From the NCBI GenBank assembly GCA_013360215.1, contig JABWCP010000006.1:104470-168469 (forward strand): 64,000 nucleotides of DNA, written 5' to 3'. Source of the stretch: a bacterium. Its GTDB lineage: Bacteria > CLD3 > SB21. The notes beneath the pieces are model-generated. The model did no database searches, was not told where the DNA came from, and worked only from the letters and a program-made list of their open reading frames with translations. Positions 53,789 through 62,639 of this stretch are shown here, one piece after another; the first letter of the stretch is position 1; each line of letters starts with the position of its first letter. The position numbers and the translations under genes were made by a program.

Positions 53789-54955
53789 TTATTTGTTATC
53801 CACCTGCGATTCGATGACGGATTGGATTTCTGCAGGTACGCGATTGAGGAAATCATATCCGGTGGAGGTTTCGATTTGGTCCACGGATGTTCTGTACGAT
53901 TTCCATGATGTGCTGCGAATACCATCGGTATTGGGCATATCCACGGCGATCACGCGTGTCAGCGTGGTGACCTGATCGGGTGTGGTTTCCTCATGAGGAA
54001 GTACAACAATGATTTTCCATACGCGTACGGGGACGGTGACTTTACCGGAAGCTATGGTTTTGAGCGAATCATAATGCCCTGACATGATAAAAAGTTCGTT
54101 ACCTTCACCGGCCAAATCACGGCAATAACTTTCGAGTTCGACCCAAGGTCCTTGGTTATTATCCGAAGCCTGAGGAAGTATATTGGTCATGTAAAATGTA
54201 GAAACATTATCGGAAGGAACTGCATTGCGATCGCCGGAGGGGCACATGTGTCCTCGATCATAACCGCTGCCGGTATAGTCACCATCTTTCACAGCATACC
54301 AACCCGCCGGCAAAATATCTGTTTTAAAGTTATCTTGACGTGCTATCGTACCGAGCCAATTTTTATTCAAGTGCCATGCGCACCAGTTGGGGATACGGCG
54401 AACATTGTCATAAGACACAGCGTATTGGGAGCGGGCGATCAGATAGTTACGCGGCGAAGCGATATTTGTTTCGCTTTGACTCGGATTGCCGAGGGAAAGA
54501 TGCAAATTCGGCGTTTGGCCGGTATCGGCATCAGCTGCGGATAGTCGGTATAGTTGTGTTTCGCTGTAGGCGCCGTTTTCACTCAGGATTTTTATGAAAT
54601 AGGTGCCTACGTTTAAGTGGGGAATATCAATGGATTCTGTGACGCCATTGGCGCCGCGGGATAAACCTACAATGGAATCGTGGCTATCCATGAGATAAAG
54701 ATTATAGTCTTTATCATCCGGAACGGCTAAAGTAACTGCGACATGACGCGGCGAACTTAATACAAAACGAAAATAATCTACATCGTCGCTAACGGATACG
54801 GTGCCTTGATGAACTTGGGGAAGTCTCGGAAATAAAATCGCCGTTTCAGGTGTATCATTGCCATCAATGGAATCCAACGGCTCGATTAAATCCGCACACC
54901 CCGCTAAAAATGCAGCAATCAATACAACCGGTAACAAGATTTGGAAGGATTTCAT
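53789..54955 (-). CDS. Lipoprotein DNA/RNA non-specific endonuclease with PPC-like domain
   Basis: A 388-residue predicted lipoprotein (signal peptide ending in FLAGC, Cys20). Residues 40-140 or so form a bacterial pre-peptidase (PPC-like) beta domain (VDYFRFVLSS...GTYFIKIL). Residues 160-370 or so form a NUC1/EndA-type nuclease with the catalytic histidine in YDRGHMCPSGDR and a metal-binding Asn in STFYMTNILPQ. It probably degrades extracellular nucleic acids for phosphate or nitrogen. It lies 99 bp upstream of the arsenosugar operon on the same strand and next to the phosphate genes at 55118 and beyond. Confidence 0.88.
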   Translation of the reverse strand: MKSFQILLPVVLIAAFLAGCADLIEPLDSIDGNDTPETAILFPRLPQVHQGTVSVSDDVDYFRFVLSSPRHVAVTLAVPDDKDYNLYLMDSHDSIVGLSRGANGVTESIDIPHLNVGTYFIKILSENGAYSETQLYRLSAADADTGQTPNLHLSLGNPSQSETNIASPRNYLIARSQYAVSYDNVRRIPNWCAWHLNKNWLGTIARQDNFKTDILPAGWYAVKDGDYTGSGYDRGHMCPSGDRNAVPSDNVSTFYMTNILPQASDNNQGPWVELESYCRDLAGEGNELFIMSGHYDSLKTIASGKVTVPVRVWKIIVVLPHEETTPDQVTTLTRVIAVDMPNTDGIRSTSWKSYRTSVDQIETSTGYDFLNRVPAEIQSVIESQVDNK

Positions 54956-55117
54956 ATAAAAAGATAAAAAAACTTATGATTCGTCCAAAGAATTTTTCAA
55001 AGCTTTTCTTGTTTCTTAGTTTCAAAATTATTATGATAGCCCGCCTTAATAATCCGCTAATATTTACATAACAAAATTTACACTTCGATAATTCAAATTT
55101 AATAACGAGGAAATACT

Positions 55118-55762
55118 ATGAGGGTAGATCGTATCATCGAGGCGTTTTTACCACGTGAAGACAAATTTTTTAAACTTTTTGAAGAAACAGCCCAGCACCT
55201 GATCACGGCATCGGATCTGATGGTCAAACTGATGAATTGTCCGGCGGAGGAGCGTTTAGCCGTGAGTCAGGAAATTCATAAATTGGAGCACTTGTGCGAC
55301 GACACAGCGCATCGGCTTTTTTCCGAGCTGAACGCCACATTTGTAACGCCGTTTGATCGCGAAGATATTATGATGCTGGCATCGGCACTGGACGACGTCA
55401 TGGATTTTTTGGACGAAAGCGCGCGACGCATTATACTATATAAAATCACTTCTATTCCGGCAAATATGAAACAATTGGCCGACGTGCTCAAAGAATCTAT
55501 CACCGAGACACATCACGGCGTGAGCCATATTCGGAATATCCATAAGACGGATGGTATTCGTAAAACACTGGAACGTATCCATGCCTGTGAAAACAAAGCG
55601 GATATGGTTTTTGAAATGGGAATAGCGGACCTTTTTGATAATGAAAAAGACCCGATTAATTTGGTCAAGCTCAAAGATATCTATACCAGTCTCGAACGCT
55701 CCACGGATAAGTGCGAAGATGTCGCCAACGTGCTCGAAGCGATCCTCATCAAGCACGCGTAA
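55118..55762 (+). CDS. DUF47 (PhoU-like) Pit accessory protein
   Basis: A 214-residue all-helical protein of the DUF47 family, related to PhoU, which accompanies PiT transporters and adjusts phosphate uptake. Typical segments are FFKLFEETAQHLITASDLM, ATFVTPFDREDIMMLASALDDVMDFLDE and the tail YTSLERSTDKCEDVANVLEAIL. It lies 15 bp before the PiT gene, the usual arrangement. Confidence 0.93.
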   Translation: MRVDRIIEAFLPREDKFFKLFEETAQHLITASDLMVKLMNCPAEERLAVSQEIHKLEHLCDDTAHRLFSELNATFVTPFDREDIMMLASALDDVMDFLDESARRIILYKITSIPANMKQLADVLKESITETHHGVSHIRNIHKTDGIRKTLERIHACENKADMVFEMGIADLFDNEKDPINLVKLKDIYTSLERSTDKCEDVANVLEAILIKHA

Positions 55763-55777
55763 AGGGAGATATTGCTC

Positions 55778-56773
55778 ATGATGGAGCTACTTATAATTAC
55801 GATAGCCTTGGCATTAATCTTTGATTTTATCAATGGCTTTCACGATGCGGCCAATTCGATCGCAACCGTCGTTTCCACGCGCGTATTGTCGCCGTTCAAA
55901 GCGGTGATTTGGGCGGCGGCATTTAACTTTATTGCGTACTGGTTTTTTGAATTGCATGTCGCTGATACGGTCGCCAAAACAGTAAAGCCGGAGGGTTTTA
56001 CTTTGGTCGTTGTTACAGCCGGATTGATCGGTGCGATCATATGGAATTTGTTAACATGGTGGTGGGGAATTCCGTCGAGCTCCTCACACACGTTGATGGG
56101 CGGTTTCGCCGGTGCGGCTGTGGCATATGCCGGCGGTGATTTTTCTGTAGTACGCTTGGATAAAGTAACTCCGGTCGTATATTTTATCTTGCTGGCGCCG
56201 ATTCTCGGTATGTTGGTTTCATATACGATTTCAGTGATTACGATTCATATCTGCAAGCGTATGAGTCCCCATAAAGTGGACAAAGTATTTCGTCAATTGC
56301 AGTTGTTTTCTTCTGCCGCATTTAGCCTCGGTCATGGTGCCAACGATGCCCAAAAGGTTATGGGTATTATAGCCGTGGCAATGTATTCACAAAAAGTCAT
56401 TCCTAGCCTTGATCACATACCGGATTGGGTTCCTTTATCATGTCATGCAGCAATTGCGTTTGGGACCATGGCAGGCGGATGGCGTATTGTGAAAACGATG
56501 GGACAAAAAGTTACTAAACTCTCTCCGTTTGAGGGCTTTGCAGCTGAAACGGCCGGAGCAATGACACTTTTTGGAACAGGCATGACAGGTATTCCTGTCA
56601 GTACGACGCACACGATTACCGGCTCGATCATCGGCGTAGGCGTGATCAAACGCGTATCCGCCGTTCGCTGGGGCGTAACTCGCAATCTGCTGTGGGCATG
56701 GGTTTTAACCATTCCGATTTCAGGATTGTTTGGCGCGATTTGTTATTGGATTGCTTCGTTTTTTGTTTCATAA
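55778..56773 (+). CDS. Inorganic phosphate transporter, PiT family (with DUF47 partner)
   Basis: A 331-residue PiT transporter with DFINGFHDAANSIATVVSTRVL and SLGHGANDAQKVMGI as the duplicated signature, and GIPSSSSHTLMG and GIPVSTTHTITGSI as the paired reentrant motifs. A TTG at 55772 is in frame, but the ATG at 55778 lies 9 nt after a GGGAG site. It pairs with the DUF47 gene just upstream and is followed by a terminator at 56805. It is distinct from the PiT in the arsenosugar operon, which lacks a DUF47 partner. Confidence 0.93.
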   Translation: MMELLIITIALALIFDFINGFHDAANSIATVVSTRVLSPFKAVIWAAAFNFIAYWFFELHVADTVAKTVKPEGFTLVVVTAGLIGAIIWNLLTWWWGIPSSSSHTLMGGFAGAAVAYAGGDFSVVRLDKVTPVVYFILLAPILGMLVSYTISVITIHICKRMSPHKVDKVFRQLQLFSSAAFSLGHGANDAQKVMGIIAVAMYSQKVIPSLDHIPDWVPLSCHAAIAFGTMAGGWRIVKTMGQKVTKLSPFEGFAAETAGAMTLFGTGMTGIPVSTTHTITGSIIGVGVIKRVSAVRWGVTRNLLWAWVLTIPISGLFGAICYWIASFFVS

Positions 56774-56804
56774 AACTTCGGATTACAATTTTTATATTCG
56801 ATAA

Positions 56805-56838
56805 AAGGCTGCTCGGAAATGAGCAGCCTTTTTTTTTG
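56805..56838 (+). terminator. Intrinsic terminator after the PiT gene
   Basis: A 10-bp stem (AAGGCTGCTC / GAGCAGCCTT) with loop GGAAAT, followed by eight or more T. Confidence 0.92.
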
Positions 56839-56922
56839 GATTTCTTTGTGCTTTTCTTTTTTAAACGCGATGTGTATCATGGGTAATGAATGGATTGGGG
56901 ATTACATGAATTTGAGGTATGT

Positions 56923-58626
56923 ATGAAAAATAGAAGAAATATTTCATATCTGGCTTTGATAGGTATCATCATTTCCTTTTACGGTTGTTCATCCAAATCT
57001 CCACGAACAACTCCGCCCAAGCCGCCGCGTCTTATTGTTTTTATCGCACTAGATCAGTTTCGCTATGACTATCTGACGCGGTTTAGTACGCATTTTGGAC
57101 CGGACGGATTTAATTACCTCCTCAATGGCGGAGCAAGTTTTGCCAACTGCTTATATGAACAAGCCACGACGCACACATCGGTGGGGCACGCGACGATGAT
57201 GAGCGGTACGTTGCCGTATCGGCATGGTATCATTGCCAACTATTGGTGGAGCCGCGAATTGCATCGCTATATTTACGCACCGGAAGACACTTTGGCGCCG
57301 ATACTGGGAATTGAAAAGCAAAAAGCAACAGACGGGCGTTCGCCGCGCAATTTTAGCGGAATCAATTTTGCCGATGCCTTACGTGAAAAAACGAACGGCC
57401 GGGCTAAAGTATTTTCCGTGTCCAATAAAGACCGCTCCGCCGTATTGATGGGCGGGAAAAATCCCAATGGCGCATATTGGATGGTAAAAAACCGCGGAGG
57501 GTTTTATACCAGCACGTATTATATGAAGGACTATCCGGTGTGGGTAAAGGATTACAATGCTCAAAAACCGGCGGACAAATATTTTGGCATGTCGTGGGAC
57601 ATGCTGCTGGATAAAGAAAAATATCCGGTCATGAAACCGGAGATACTTCGCTTACTGGATTTGCCGAGTTCGGGTTTTGGGCATAGTTTCCCGCATCCAC
57701 TCAAAGGATTGACGTCGGACAGACCTGATACGATGTACTACAAAGAACTGATCCATACGCCGTTTGCCAGTGAAATGATTTTGGATTTTGCAAAGGCGAT
57801 TATTCAAAATGAAGCTTTAGGTTCGGACGAGGTTACGGATCTTCTTTGCATCAGTTTATCGGCCAATGACGAAATAGGGCACAGTTTCGGACCATCGAGT
57901 CCGGAGGTGATGGATATCACTGTACGGACCGACCGTTTGCTGGCGCAGTTTTTTAAGTATATCAATAATGCCGTCAGAGAAGAAGATGTCCTGTATGTGT
58001 TGACGTCCGATCATGGTGTTCCTTTTTTCCCGGAAGAAATGACCGACCGGGGTGTGACAGCCGCACGGGTTCATCCCCGAAAATTGGCCGCTGTGGCCGA
58101 TTCGATCATGGCTTTGAAGTACGGAAAATTGCCTCAGGGAAAACAATACGTTGATCGGATAGCGTACCCGGATTTGTATTTTGACGGCCGTGTTTTGGCG
58201 GAAAAAAAGATTGATAAAGAAGAAGCGTCCGATTATATTAGCGCGGTTTTTGAACAATCGCTGCCGATCATCTATAGAGCGTATTCGGGCACGCGGTTAA
58301 AGCGCGGTCTAGTGCCGTCCGATCCTATATCCGAAGCTGTACGTAAAAGCTTCCATTCTCGCCTGAGCGGGGATGCCGTGATAGTGCTAAAACCTTTTCA
58401 CGTATGGGATTCCAATGGCCTAGGAACCGAACATAGTCTTCCGTATGCGTATGATGCGCAGGTGCCTTTGATATTCAAAGGAAAACGTTGGATCAAAAGC
58501 GGATTGTACAAAGACGAAGTCGCACCGACCGACATAGTTCCCGTTTTGTCGGTGATCACCGGTTGCGAAGATCCGGGCGGTAGAGATGGACAAGTGCCCG
58601 ATCAGTTATTGAAATTTTCAAAATAG
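56923..58626 (+). CDS. PafA-like lipoprotein alkaline phosphatase
   Basis: A 567-residue alkaline phosphatase superfamily enzyme, predicted as a lipoprotein (Cys22 after IIISFYG). Metal and catalytic features: Asp44 in LDQFRYDY, the nucleophile-type Thr region in QATTHTSVGHATMMSG, Asn106 in IANYWW and the Lys169-x-Arg171 pair (NKDRSAV) that marks the PafA phosphomonoesterase group, plus SDHGVPFFPEE later. PafA enzymes free phosphate from organic monoesters. It directly follows the phosphate uptake pair, which fits phosphate scavenging. The frame is open to 56890, but the ATG at 56923 has a GAGG site and begins the signal peptide. Confidence 0.87.
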   Translation: MKNRRNISYLALIGIIISFYGCSSKSPRTTPPKPPRLIVFIALDQFRYDYLTRFSTHFGPDGFNYLLNGGASFANCLYEQATTHTSVGHATMMSGTLPYRHGIIANYWWSRELHRYIYAPEDTLAPILGIEKQKATDGRSPRNFSGINFADALREKTNGRAKVFSVSNKDRSAVLMGGKNPNGAYWMVKNRGGFYTSTYYMKDYPVWVKDYNAQKPADKYFGMSWDMLLDKEKYPVMKPEILRLLDLPSSGFGHSFPHPLKGLTSDRPDTMYYKELIHTPFASEMILDFAKAIIQNEALGSDEVTDLLCISLSANDEIGHSFGPSSPEVMDITVRTDRLLAQFFKYINNAVREEDVLYVLTSDHGVPFFPEEMTDRGVTAARVHPRKLAAVADSIMALKYGKLPQGKQYVDRIAYPDLYFDGRVLAEKKIDKEEASDYISAVFEQSLPIIYRAYSGTRLKRGLVPSDPISEAVRKSFHSRLSGDAVIVLKPFHVWDSNGLGTEHSLPYAYDAQVPLIFKGKRWIKSGLYKDEVAPTDIVPVLSVITGCEDPGGRDGQVPDQLLKFSK

Positions 58627-58655
58627 TTCATACATCTAAACAGGAGTTCAGTTCA

Positions 58656-59021
58656 ATGCCGGGTTTTCTCACAACAATCAAATATGTGTGCATATACGCA
58701 TCGGATTTTGACCGTTCATTGGCATTTTATCGTGACGGCCTCGGCCTCCAGGTAACATACAAAGAAGACGGTTTTGCACAGTTTAATACCGAAGGTACGA
58801 TACTCACGCTCGAAAAAGACGGGTTTCGTTCCGATGAGCCCAAAGACTACCGCAAAGTGGGTTTCTTAATCCAATTTGAAGTGGAAGATATCGAAAAAGC
58901 GGTTACCGCACTTAAAGCCAAAAATGTGAAATTCACCCAAACGATTACAGATAAAGAATTCGGTCGTACGGCGATCATTGTTGATCCGGACGGCAATCAG
59001 ATCATGTTGCTGGAGCAGTAA
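58656..59021 (+). CDS. VOC (glyoxalase/bleomycin-resistance fold) protein
   Basis: A 121-residue single-domain VOC protein (ASDFDRSLAFYRDGLGLQV at the start, IIVDPDGNQIMLLEQ at the end). This fold covers lyases, dioxygenases and resistance proteins. Metal ligands are not complete by eye, so function is open. It lies 29 bp after the phosphatase and 58 bp before the E1 beta gene. Confidence 0.85.
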   Translation: MPGFLTTIKYVCIYASDFDRSLAFYRDGLGLQVTYKEDGFAQFNTEGTILTLEKDGFRSDEPKDYRKVGFLIQFEVEDIEKAVTALKAKNVKFTQTITDKEFGRTAIIVDPDGNQIMLLEQ

Positions 59022-59079
59022 ACGAATTGCTCGGATTCATTTTTTTTGGGTGCGAATGTAAAATTTCACAGAGGTTCTC

Positions 59080-60054
59080 ATGGCTAATATTACATATCTC
59101 GAAGCCATTTCGATGGGTTTGCGCGAAGAGATGCAGCGCGACGGCAATGTATTTCTGATCGGTGAAGACATCGGTGTCTATGGCGGCGCGTTCAAAGTAA
59201 CCAAAGGATTTATCGACGAGTTTGGCGCCGAGCGTGTTATGGATACGCCGATTTCCGAAGCCGGTATTATCGGTGTGTGTGTAGGCTCCGCGCTTATGGG
59301 GATGCGTCCCGTGGCGGAAATGCAGTTTGCCGATTTTATTTCCTGCGGATTCAATCAGCTTGTCAATCAGGCCGCTAAAATTCACTACCGATGGGGCGAG
59401 GCGGTACCGATGGTCGTTCGTTGTCCCTCGGGCGGTGGCGTGCACGGCGGTCCTTTTCACTCACAAAATCCCGAAGCATGGTTTTTTCACGTACCGGGAT
59501 TAAAAGTGGTTTCCCCGTCAACGCCCTACGATGCCAAAGGGTTGATCAAAGCGGCGATTCGTGACAATAATCCTGTATTATATTTTGAGCACAAGTTTTT
59601 GTATCGTCGTATCAAAGGGGAAGTTCCGGAAGACGACTACATCGTGCCGATCGGCAAAGGGGACATCAAGCGCGAAGGTAAAGACATGACGGTCGTGGCG
59701 TACAGTTCGGCTGTGCATTGGGCGCTCGAAGCGGCAGAGATCATCGAAAAAGAGGGCGTCAGCGTCGAAGTGCTCGATCTGCGCAGCATTTTACCGTACG
59801 ATAAGGAACTGATTCTCCAATCGGTTCGCAAAACCAATCGAGTCATCGTCGCTCACGAAGCTACGCTAACCGGCGGGGTCGGTGGCGATATTGCAGCGTT
59901 CATCACCGAACACGCTTTTGAATCGCTCGATGCGCCGGTGAAACGACTTGCGGCGATTGATACACCCGTGCCGTACAGCCCGCCACTCGAAGCATATTTC
60001 CTTCCCAACAAGGACAAAATGCTGGCGATGATGCGCGAGCTCGCGGCTTACTGA
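59080..60054 (+). CDS. 2-oxo acid dehydrogenase E1 component, beta subunit
   Basis: A 324-residue E1 beta subunit that pairs with an E1 alpha in decarboxylating pyruvate or branched-chain 2-oxo acids. Family segments are VFLIGEDIGVYGGAFKVTKG, DTPISEAGIIGVCVG, MQFADFISCGFNQLVNQAAK, VRCPSGGGVHGGPFHSQ and a C-terminal AHEATLTGGVGGDIAAFI. It is about 10 kb away from the two E1 alpha genes (46491 and 47598), which is unusual because alpha and beta are normally adjacent. E2 and E3 are not in the window. Confidence 0.92.
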   Translation: MANITYLEAISMGLREEMQRDGNVFLIGEDIGVYGGAFKVTKGFIDEFGAERVMDTPISEAGIIGVCVGSALMGMRPVAEMQFADFISCGFNQLVNQAAKIHYRWGEAVPMVVRCPSGGGVHGGPFHSQNPEAWFFHVPGLKVVSPSTPYDAKGLIKAAIRDNNPVLYFEHKFLYRRIKGEVPEDDYIVPIGKGDIKREGKDMTVVAYSSAVHWALEAAEIIEKEGVSVEVLDLRSILPYDKELILQSVRKTNRVIVAHEATLTGGVGGDIAAFITEHAFESLDAPVKRLAAIDTPVPYSPPLEAYFLPNKDKMLAMMRELAAY

Positions 60055-60063
60055 TCGAACATC

Positions 60064-60738
60064 ATGCAGAAACGTTGGTTTAATATACTTTCAATAATTT
60101 CACTGGTACTCTTTGGTGCCGGTGATTTTATTTTGAAGGCCTCGGATAAAGGCGAGGGACAGGAACTTCATGCAAACCGTTTTCTTGCGGATGCTTTGGA
60201 GGACGCCCGTCATAATTATGCAGGTCGCACCATTCCCGCATCGGCTGTCGTGAAGTTTGAAGTATATCGCGGTTTTCTTGCGGATATCAATAAAGACGGC
60301 GAATCCGAATATATCGTGGCCGGCACGATTACGGGCCTGGATATCAATTACGTCATGGTGTATCTGTGGAAGAACGAAAAATGGCTCTGTACTGTGCTCA
60401 ATAGCGGTCTCGGCGGAGGCATTGCCGACTTACAGTTGTTGGATGTGAATCAGGACGGCACAGAGGAAATATATTCGGTCATCAAAGACGAAAAACAAAA
60501 ACAACACTGCCGTATCGACGGATTTTGTAAAGACCTGAGCAGCGAATTGTCACCGATGTTTTGTTGGAATGCAGAAGATGGAATGAGCATTTCACAAAAC
60601 ATTCTGCTCATCGAAAAAAGCGGGATGCGCTGTGTGCGGGTGGACGAAATCCGGTATCCGGAATCGGAAGACGGAGATATCCAGCAACAAACGTATTATT
60701 ATGTATATGAAAACGGAAAATTTGTACGGGGACAATAG
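60064..60738 (+). CDS. Exported protein with two calcium-loop-like repeats, unknown
   Basis: A 224-residue protein with an N-terminal hydrophobic signal or anchor (about 5-22). It contains two FG-GAP/dockerin-like acidic loops, DINKDGESEY and DVNQDGTEEIY, each after a hydrophobic strand (FLADINKDG, LQLLDVNQDG), typical of calcium-binding beta-propeller blades or VCBS repeats. The C-terminal half is not recognised. No clear ribosome site. It lies 9 bp after E1 beta, and the small membrane protein follows 9 bp later. Confidence 0.65.
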   Translation: MQKRWFNILSIISLVLFGAGDFILKASDKGEGQELHANRFLADALEDARHNYAGRTIPASAVVKFEVYRGFLADINKDGESEYIVAGTITGLDINYVMVYLWKNEKWLCTVLNSGLGGGIADLQLLDVNQDGTEEIYSVIKDEKQKQHCRIDGFCKDLSSELSPMFCWNAEDGMSISQNILLIEKSGMRCVRVDEIRYPESEDGDIQQQTYYYVYENGKFVRGQ

Positions 60739-60747
60739 AGGTGTAAT

Positions 60748-60951
60748 ATGAAAATGTTGTGGCTTGTAAAGTTATATTGGATATGGATAGTTCTCGGCCT
60801 GATTATTTTAATTCCGGCTGTTATCCCTCCGGGACTGGACATGTTCAATGCATTCTTTGGCTTTGCGGTAGTAGTTGTCGGATTGGTTTTTCGACGTGCG
60901 ATGCAAAGCGATACGCTTCGCCAGCGCATTGATCGCAATTTGAATTCGTAA
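60748..60951 (+). CDS. Small two-segment membrane protein, unknown
   Basis: A 67-residue protein with two hydrophobic stretches (about 5-24 and 30-50) and a basic tail (RRAMQSDTLRQRIDRNLNS). The start has a GAGG site (AGAGGTGTAATATG). Its position between the exported protein and the aldehyde dehydrogenase does not suggest a function. Confidence 0.6.
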   Translation: MKMLWLVKLYWIWIVLGLIILIPAVIPPGLDMFNAFFGFAVVVVGLVFRRAMQSDTLRQRIDRNLNS

Positions 60952-60975
60952 CATTTTATTTATAGGAATTTATTC

Positions 60976-62463
60976 ATGGCTCAGAAATTTCAGAATTATA
61001 TCAACGGAAAATGGCAAGATGCCAAGTCCGGTGCCACCTTTGAAAATCGTAATCCCGCCAATTGGGATGAAGTGATCGGTTTATTTCCCAAATCAGGAAA
61101 AGAAGATGTGCAGGAAGCCGTGGAAGCGGCCGCGGCCGCATGGGATAAATGGCGTTTGATGCCGGCTCCCAAACGCGGCGACATATTGCGCAAAGTAGGC
61201 GATATTCTCGTTGCGCGTAAAGACGAGTTTGCCCGTGAAATGACACGGGAAATGGGCAAAGTCGTAGCGGAAACAAAAGGCGATGTACAAGAAGGTATTG
61301 ATACAGCCTATTACGCAGCGACCGAAGGGCGCCGTCTTTTCGGTCATACTGTTCCTTCGGAATTGGCCAATAAATTTGCCATGTCGGTTCGTATGCCGAT
61401 CGGTGTTGCGGGGTTGATTTGTCCGTTTAATTTTCCGTTAGCCATACCGACGTGGAAGATGTTCCCGGCGCTGCTTTGCGGGAATACTGTCGTTTTCAAA
61501 CCGGCTGAAGACACGCCGAAAACCGGAAGTATGTTGCTCGAAGTTTTGATCGAAGCGGGAATTCCGGCAGGCGTAGTTAACCTTGTGCACGGTTTCGGTG
61601 AAGATGTCGGCGCGACGATCGTAAGTCATCCGAAAATTGATCTGATCAGCTTTACCGGTTCGTCCCAAACCGGCAGTATGATCGCATCACAATGCGGTAA
61701 AGACCTTAAGCATGTTTCCCTTGAGATGGGCGGAAAAAATGCGCAAGTCGTTATGGACGATGCCAATCTCGAATTGGCTCTTGACGGCGTTTTATGGGGT
61801 GCATTCGGTACGACAGGACAACGTTGTACTGCAACGAGCCGATTGATTTTGCACGAAGCGATTCATGATAAATTTGTAGATATGCTGATCAAGGCGGCTC
61901 AGAAACTTGTCATCGGTGACGGTCTTAAGCCCGGAAATCAAGTCGGGCCGTTGATTCACGAAGAATCACTCAAAAAAGTTCAGCGTTATGTCGAGATCGG
62001 TAAGAGCGAGGGCGCAAAACTGGTGCTCGGCGGTGAACGCCATACCGACGGCGATTGTGCCAAAGGATGGTTCTTTAAACCCACGATTTTTACCGATGTC
62101 AAAGCAGGCATGCGTATCGAACAAGAAGAAATTTTCGGTCCCGTGCTTTCAGTGATCAAAGTAAAAAATATTGATGAAGCGATCACGGTGCTTAACGGTA
62201 CCAAATACGGCTTATCTTCATCGGTCTATACCAAAGATGTCAATAACAGCTTCAAAGCCATGCGCGACATCAAAACCGGTATCACGTATATCAATGCACC
62301 GACGATCGGTGCCGAAGCGCATTTGCCTTTTGGCGGTGTCAAAGCTACGGGTAACGGACACCGTGAAGGCGGTTGGCCGGTATTTGATTTTTACAGTGAA
62401 ACCAAAACAGTATACGTGGACTATAGCGATAAACTGCAACGTGCACAGATTGATAATTACTAA
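60976..62463 (+). CDS. Aldehyde dehydrogenase, probable 2-aminoadipate semialdehyde dehydrogenase
   Basis: A 495-residue NAD(P)-dependent aldehyde dehydrogenase with the general base Glu in SLEMGGKNAQ and the catalytic Cys in GTTGQRCTATSR. Motifs PFNFPLAIP, FTGSSQTG and EEIFGPVLSV are all in place. An L-lysine 6-transaminase lies downstream (62640), so the likely substrate is 2-aminoadipate 6-semialdehyde (piperideine-6-carboxylate), with 2-aminoadipate as product. Other aldehydes cannot be excluded by sequence. Confidence 0.88.
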   Translation: MAQKFQNYINGKWQDAKSGATFENRNPANWDEVIGLFPKSGKEDVQEAVEAAAAAWDKWRLMPAPKRGDILRKVGDILVARKDEFAREMTREMGKVVAETKGDVQEGIDTAYYAATEGRRLFGHTVPSELANKFAMSVRMPIGVAGLICPFNFPLAIPTWKMFPALLCGNTVVFKPAEDTPKTGSMLLEVLIEAGIPAGVVNLVHGFGEDVGATIVSHPKIDLISFTGSSQTGSMIASQCGKDLKHVSLEMGGKNAQVVMDDANLELALDGVLWGAFGTTGQRCTATSRLILHEAIHDKFVDMLIKAAQKLVIGDGLKPGNQVGPLIHEESLKKVQRYVEIGKSEGAKLVLGGERHTDGDCAKGWFFKPTIFTDVKAGMRIEQEEIFGPVLSVIKVKNIDEAITVLNGTKYGLSSSVYTKDVNNSFKAMRDIKTGITYINAPTIGAEAHLPFGGVKATGNGHREGGWPVFDFYSETKTVYVDYSDKLQRAQIDNY

Positions 62464-62469
62464 AAAACC

Positions 62470-62589
62470 ATGAGTGAATTTTTCCAAAATACATCCAACG
62501 GCACAGCGCAACGTCGGGGATGGCTTCTGCAACAAGAAGCTGTCGGTGAAGTGCGTCATTGCTTGCTCAAACCGGAATGGCGCGTGTGA
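62470..62589 (+). CDS. Possible 39-residue small protein
   Basis: An ATG-to-TGA frame of 39 codons lies between the aldehyde dehydrogenase and the lysine aminotransferase. The product starts MSEFFQNTSNGTAQ and contains RRGWLLQQEAVGE. No membrane segment or known domain was seen, and no good ribosome site is evident. The gap of 176 bp holds nothing else. It may be a real small protein, a gene remnant or chance. Confidence 0.25.
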   Translation: MSEFFQNTSNGTAQRRGWLLQQEAVGEVRHCLLKPEWRV

Positions 62590-62639
62590 GATCGGTTCTT
62601 TTTGTAAATAATTTTTAATTATTAAAAAAGGATACCGAC

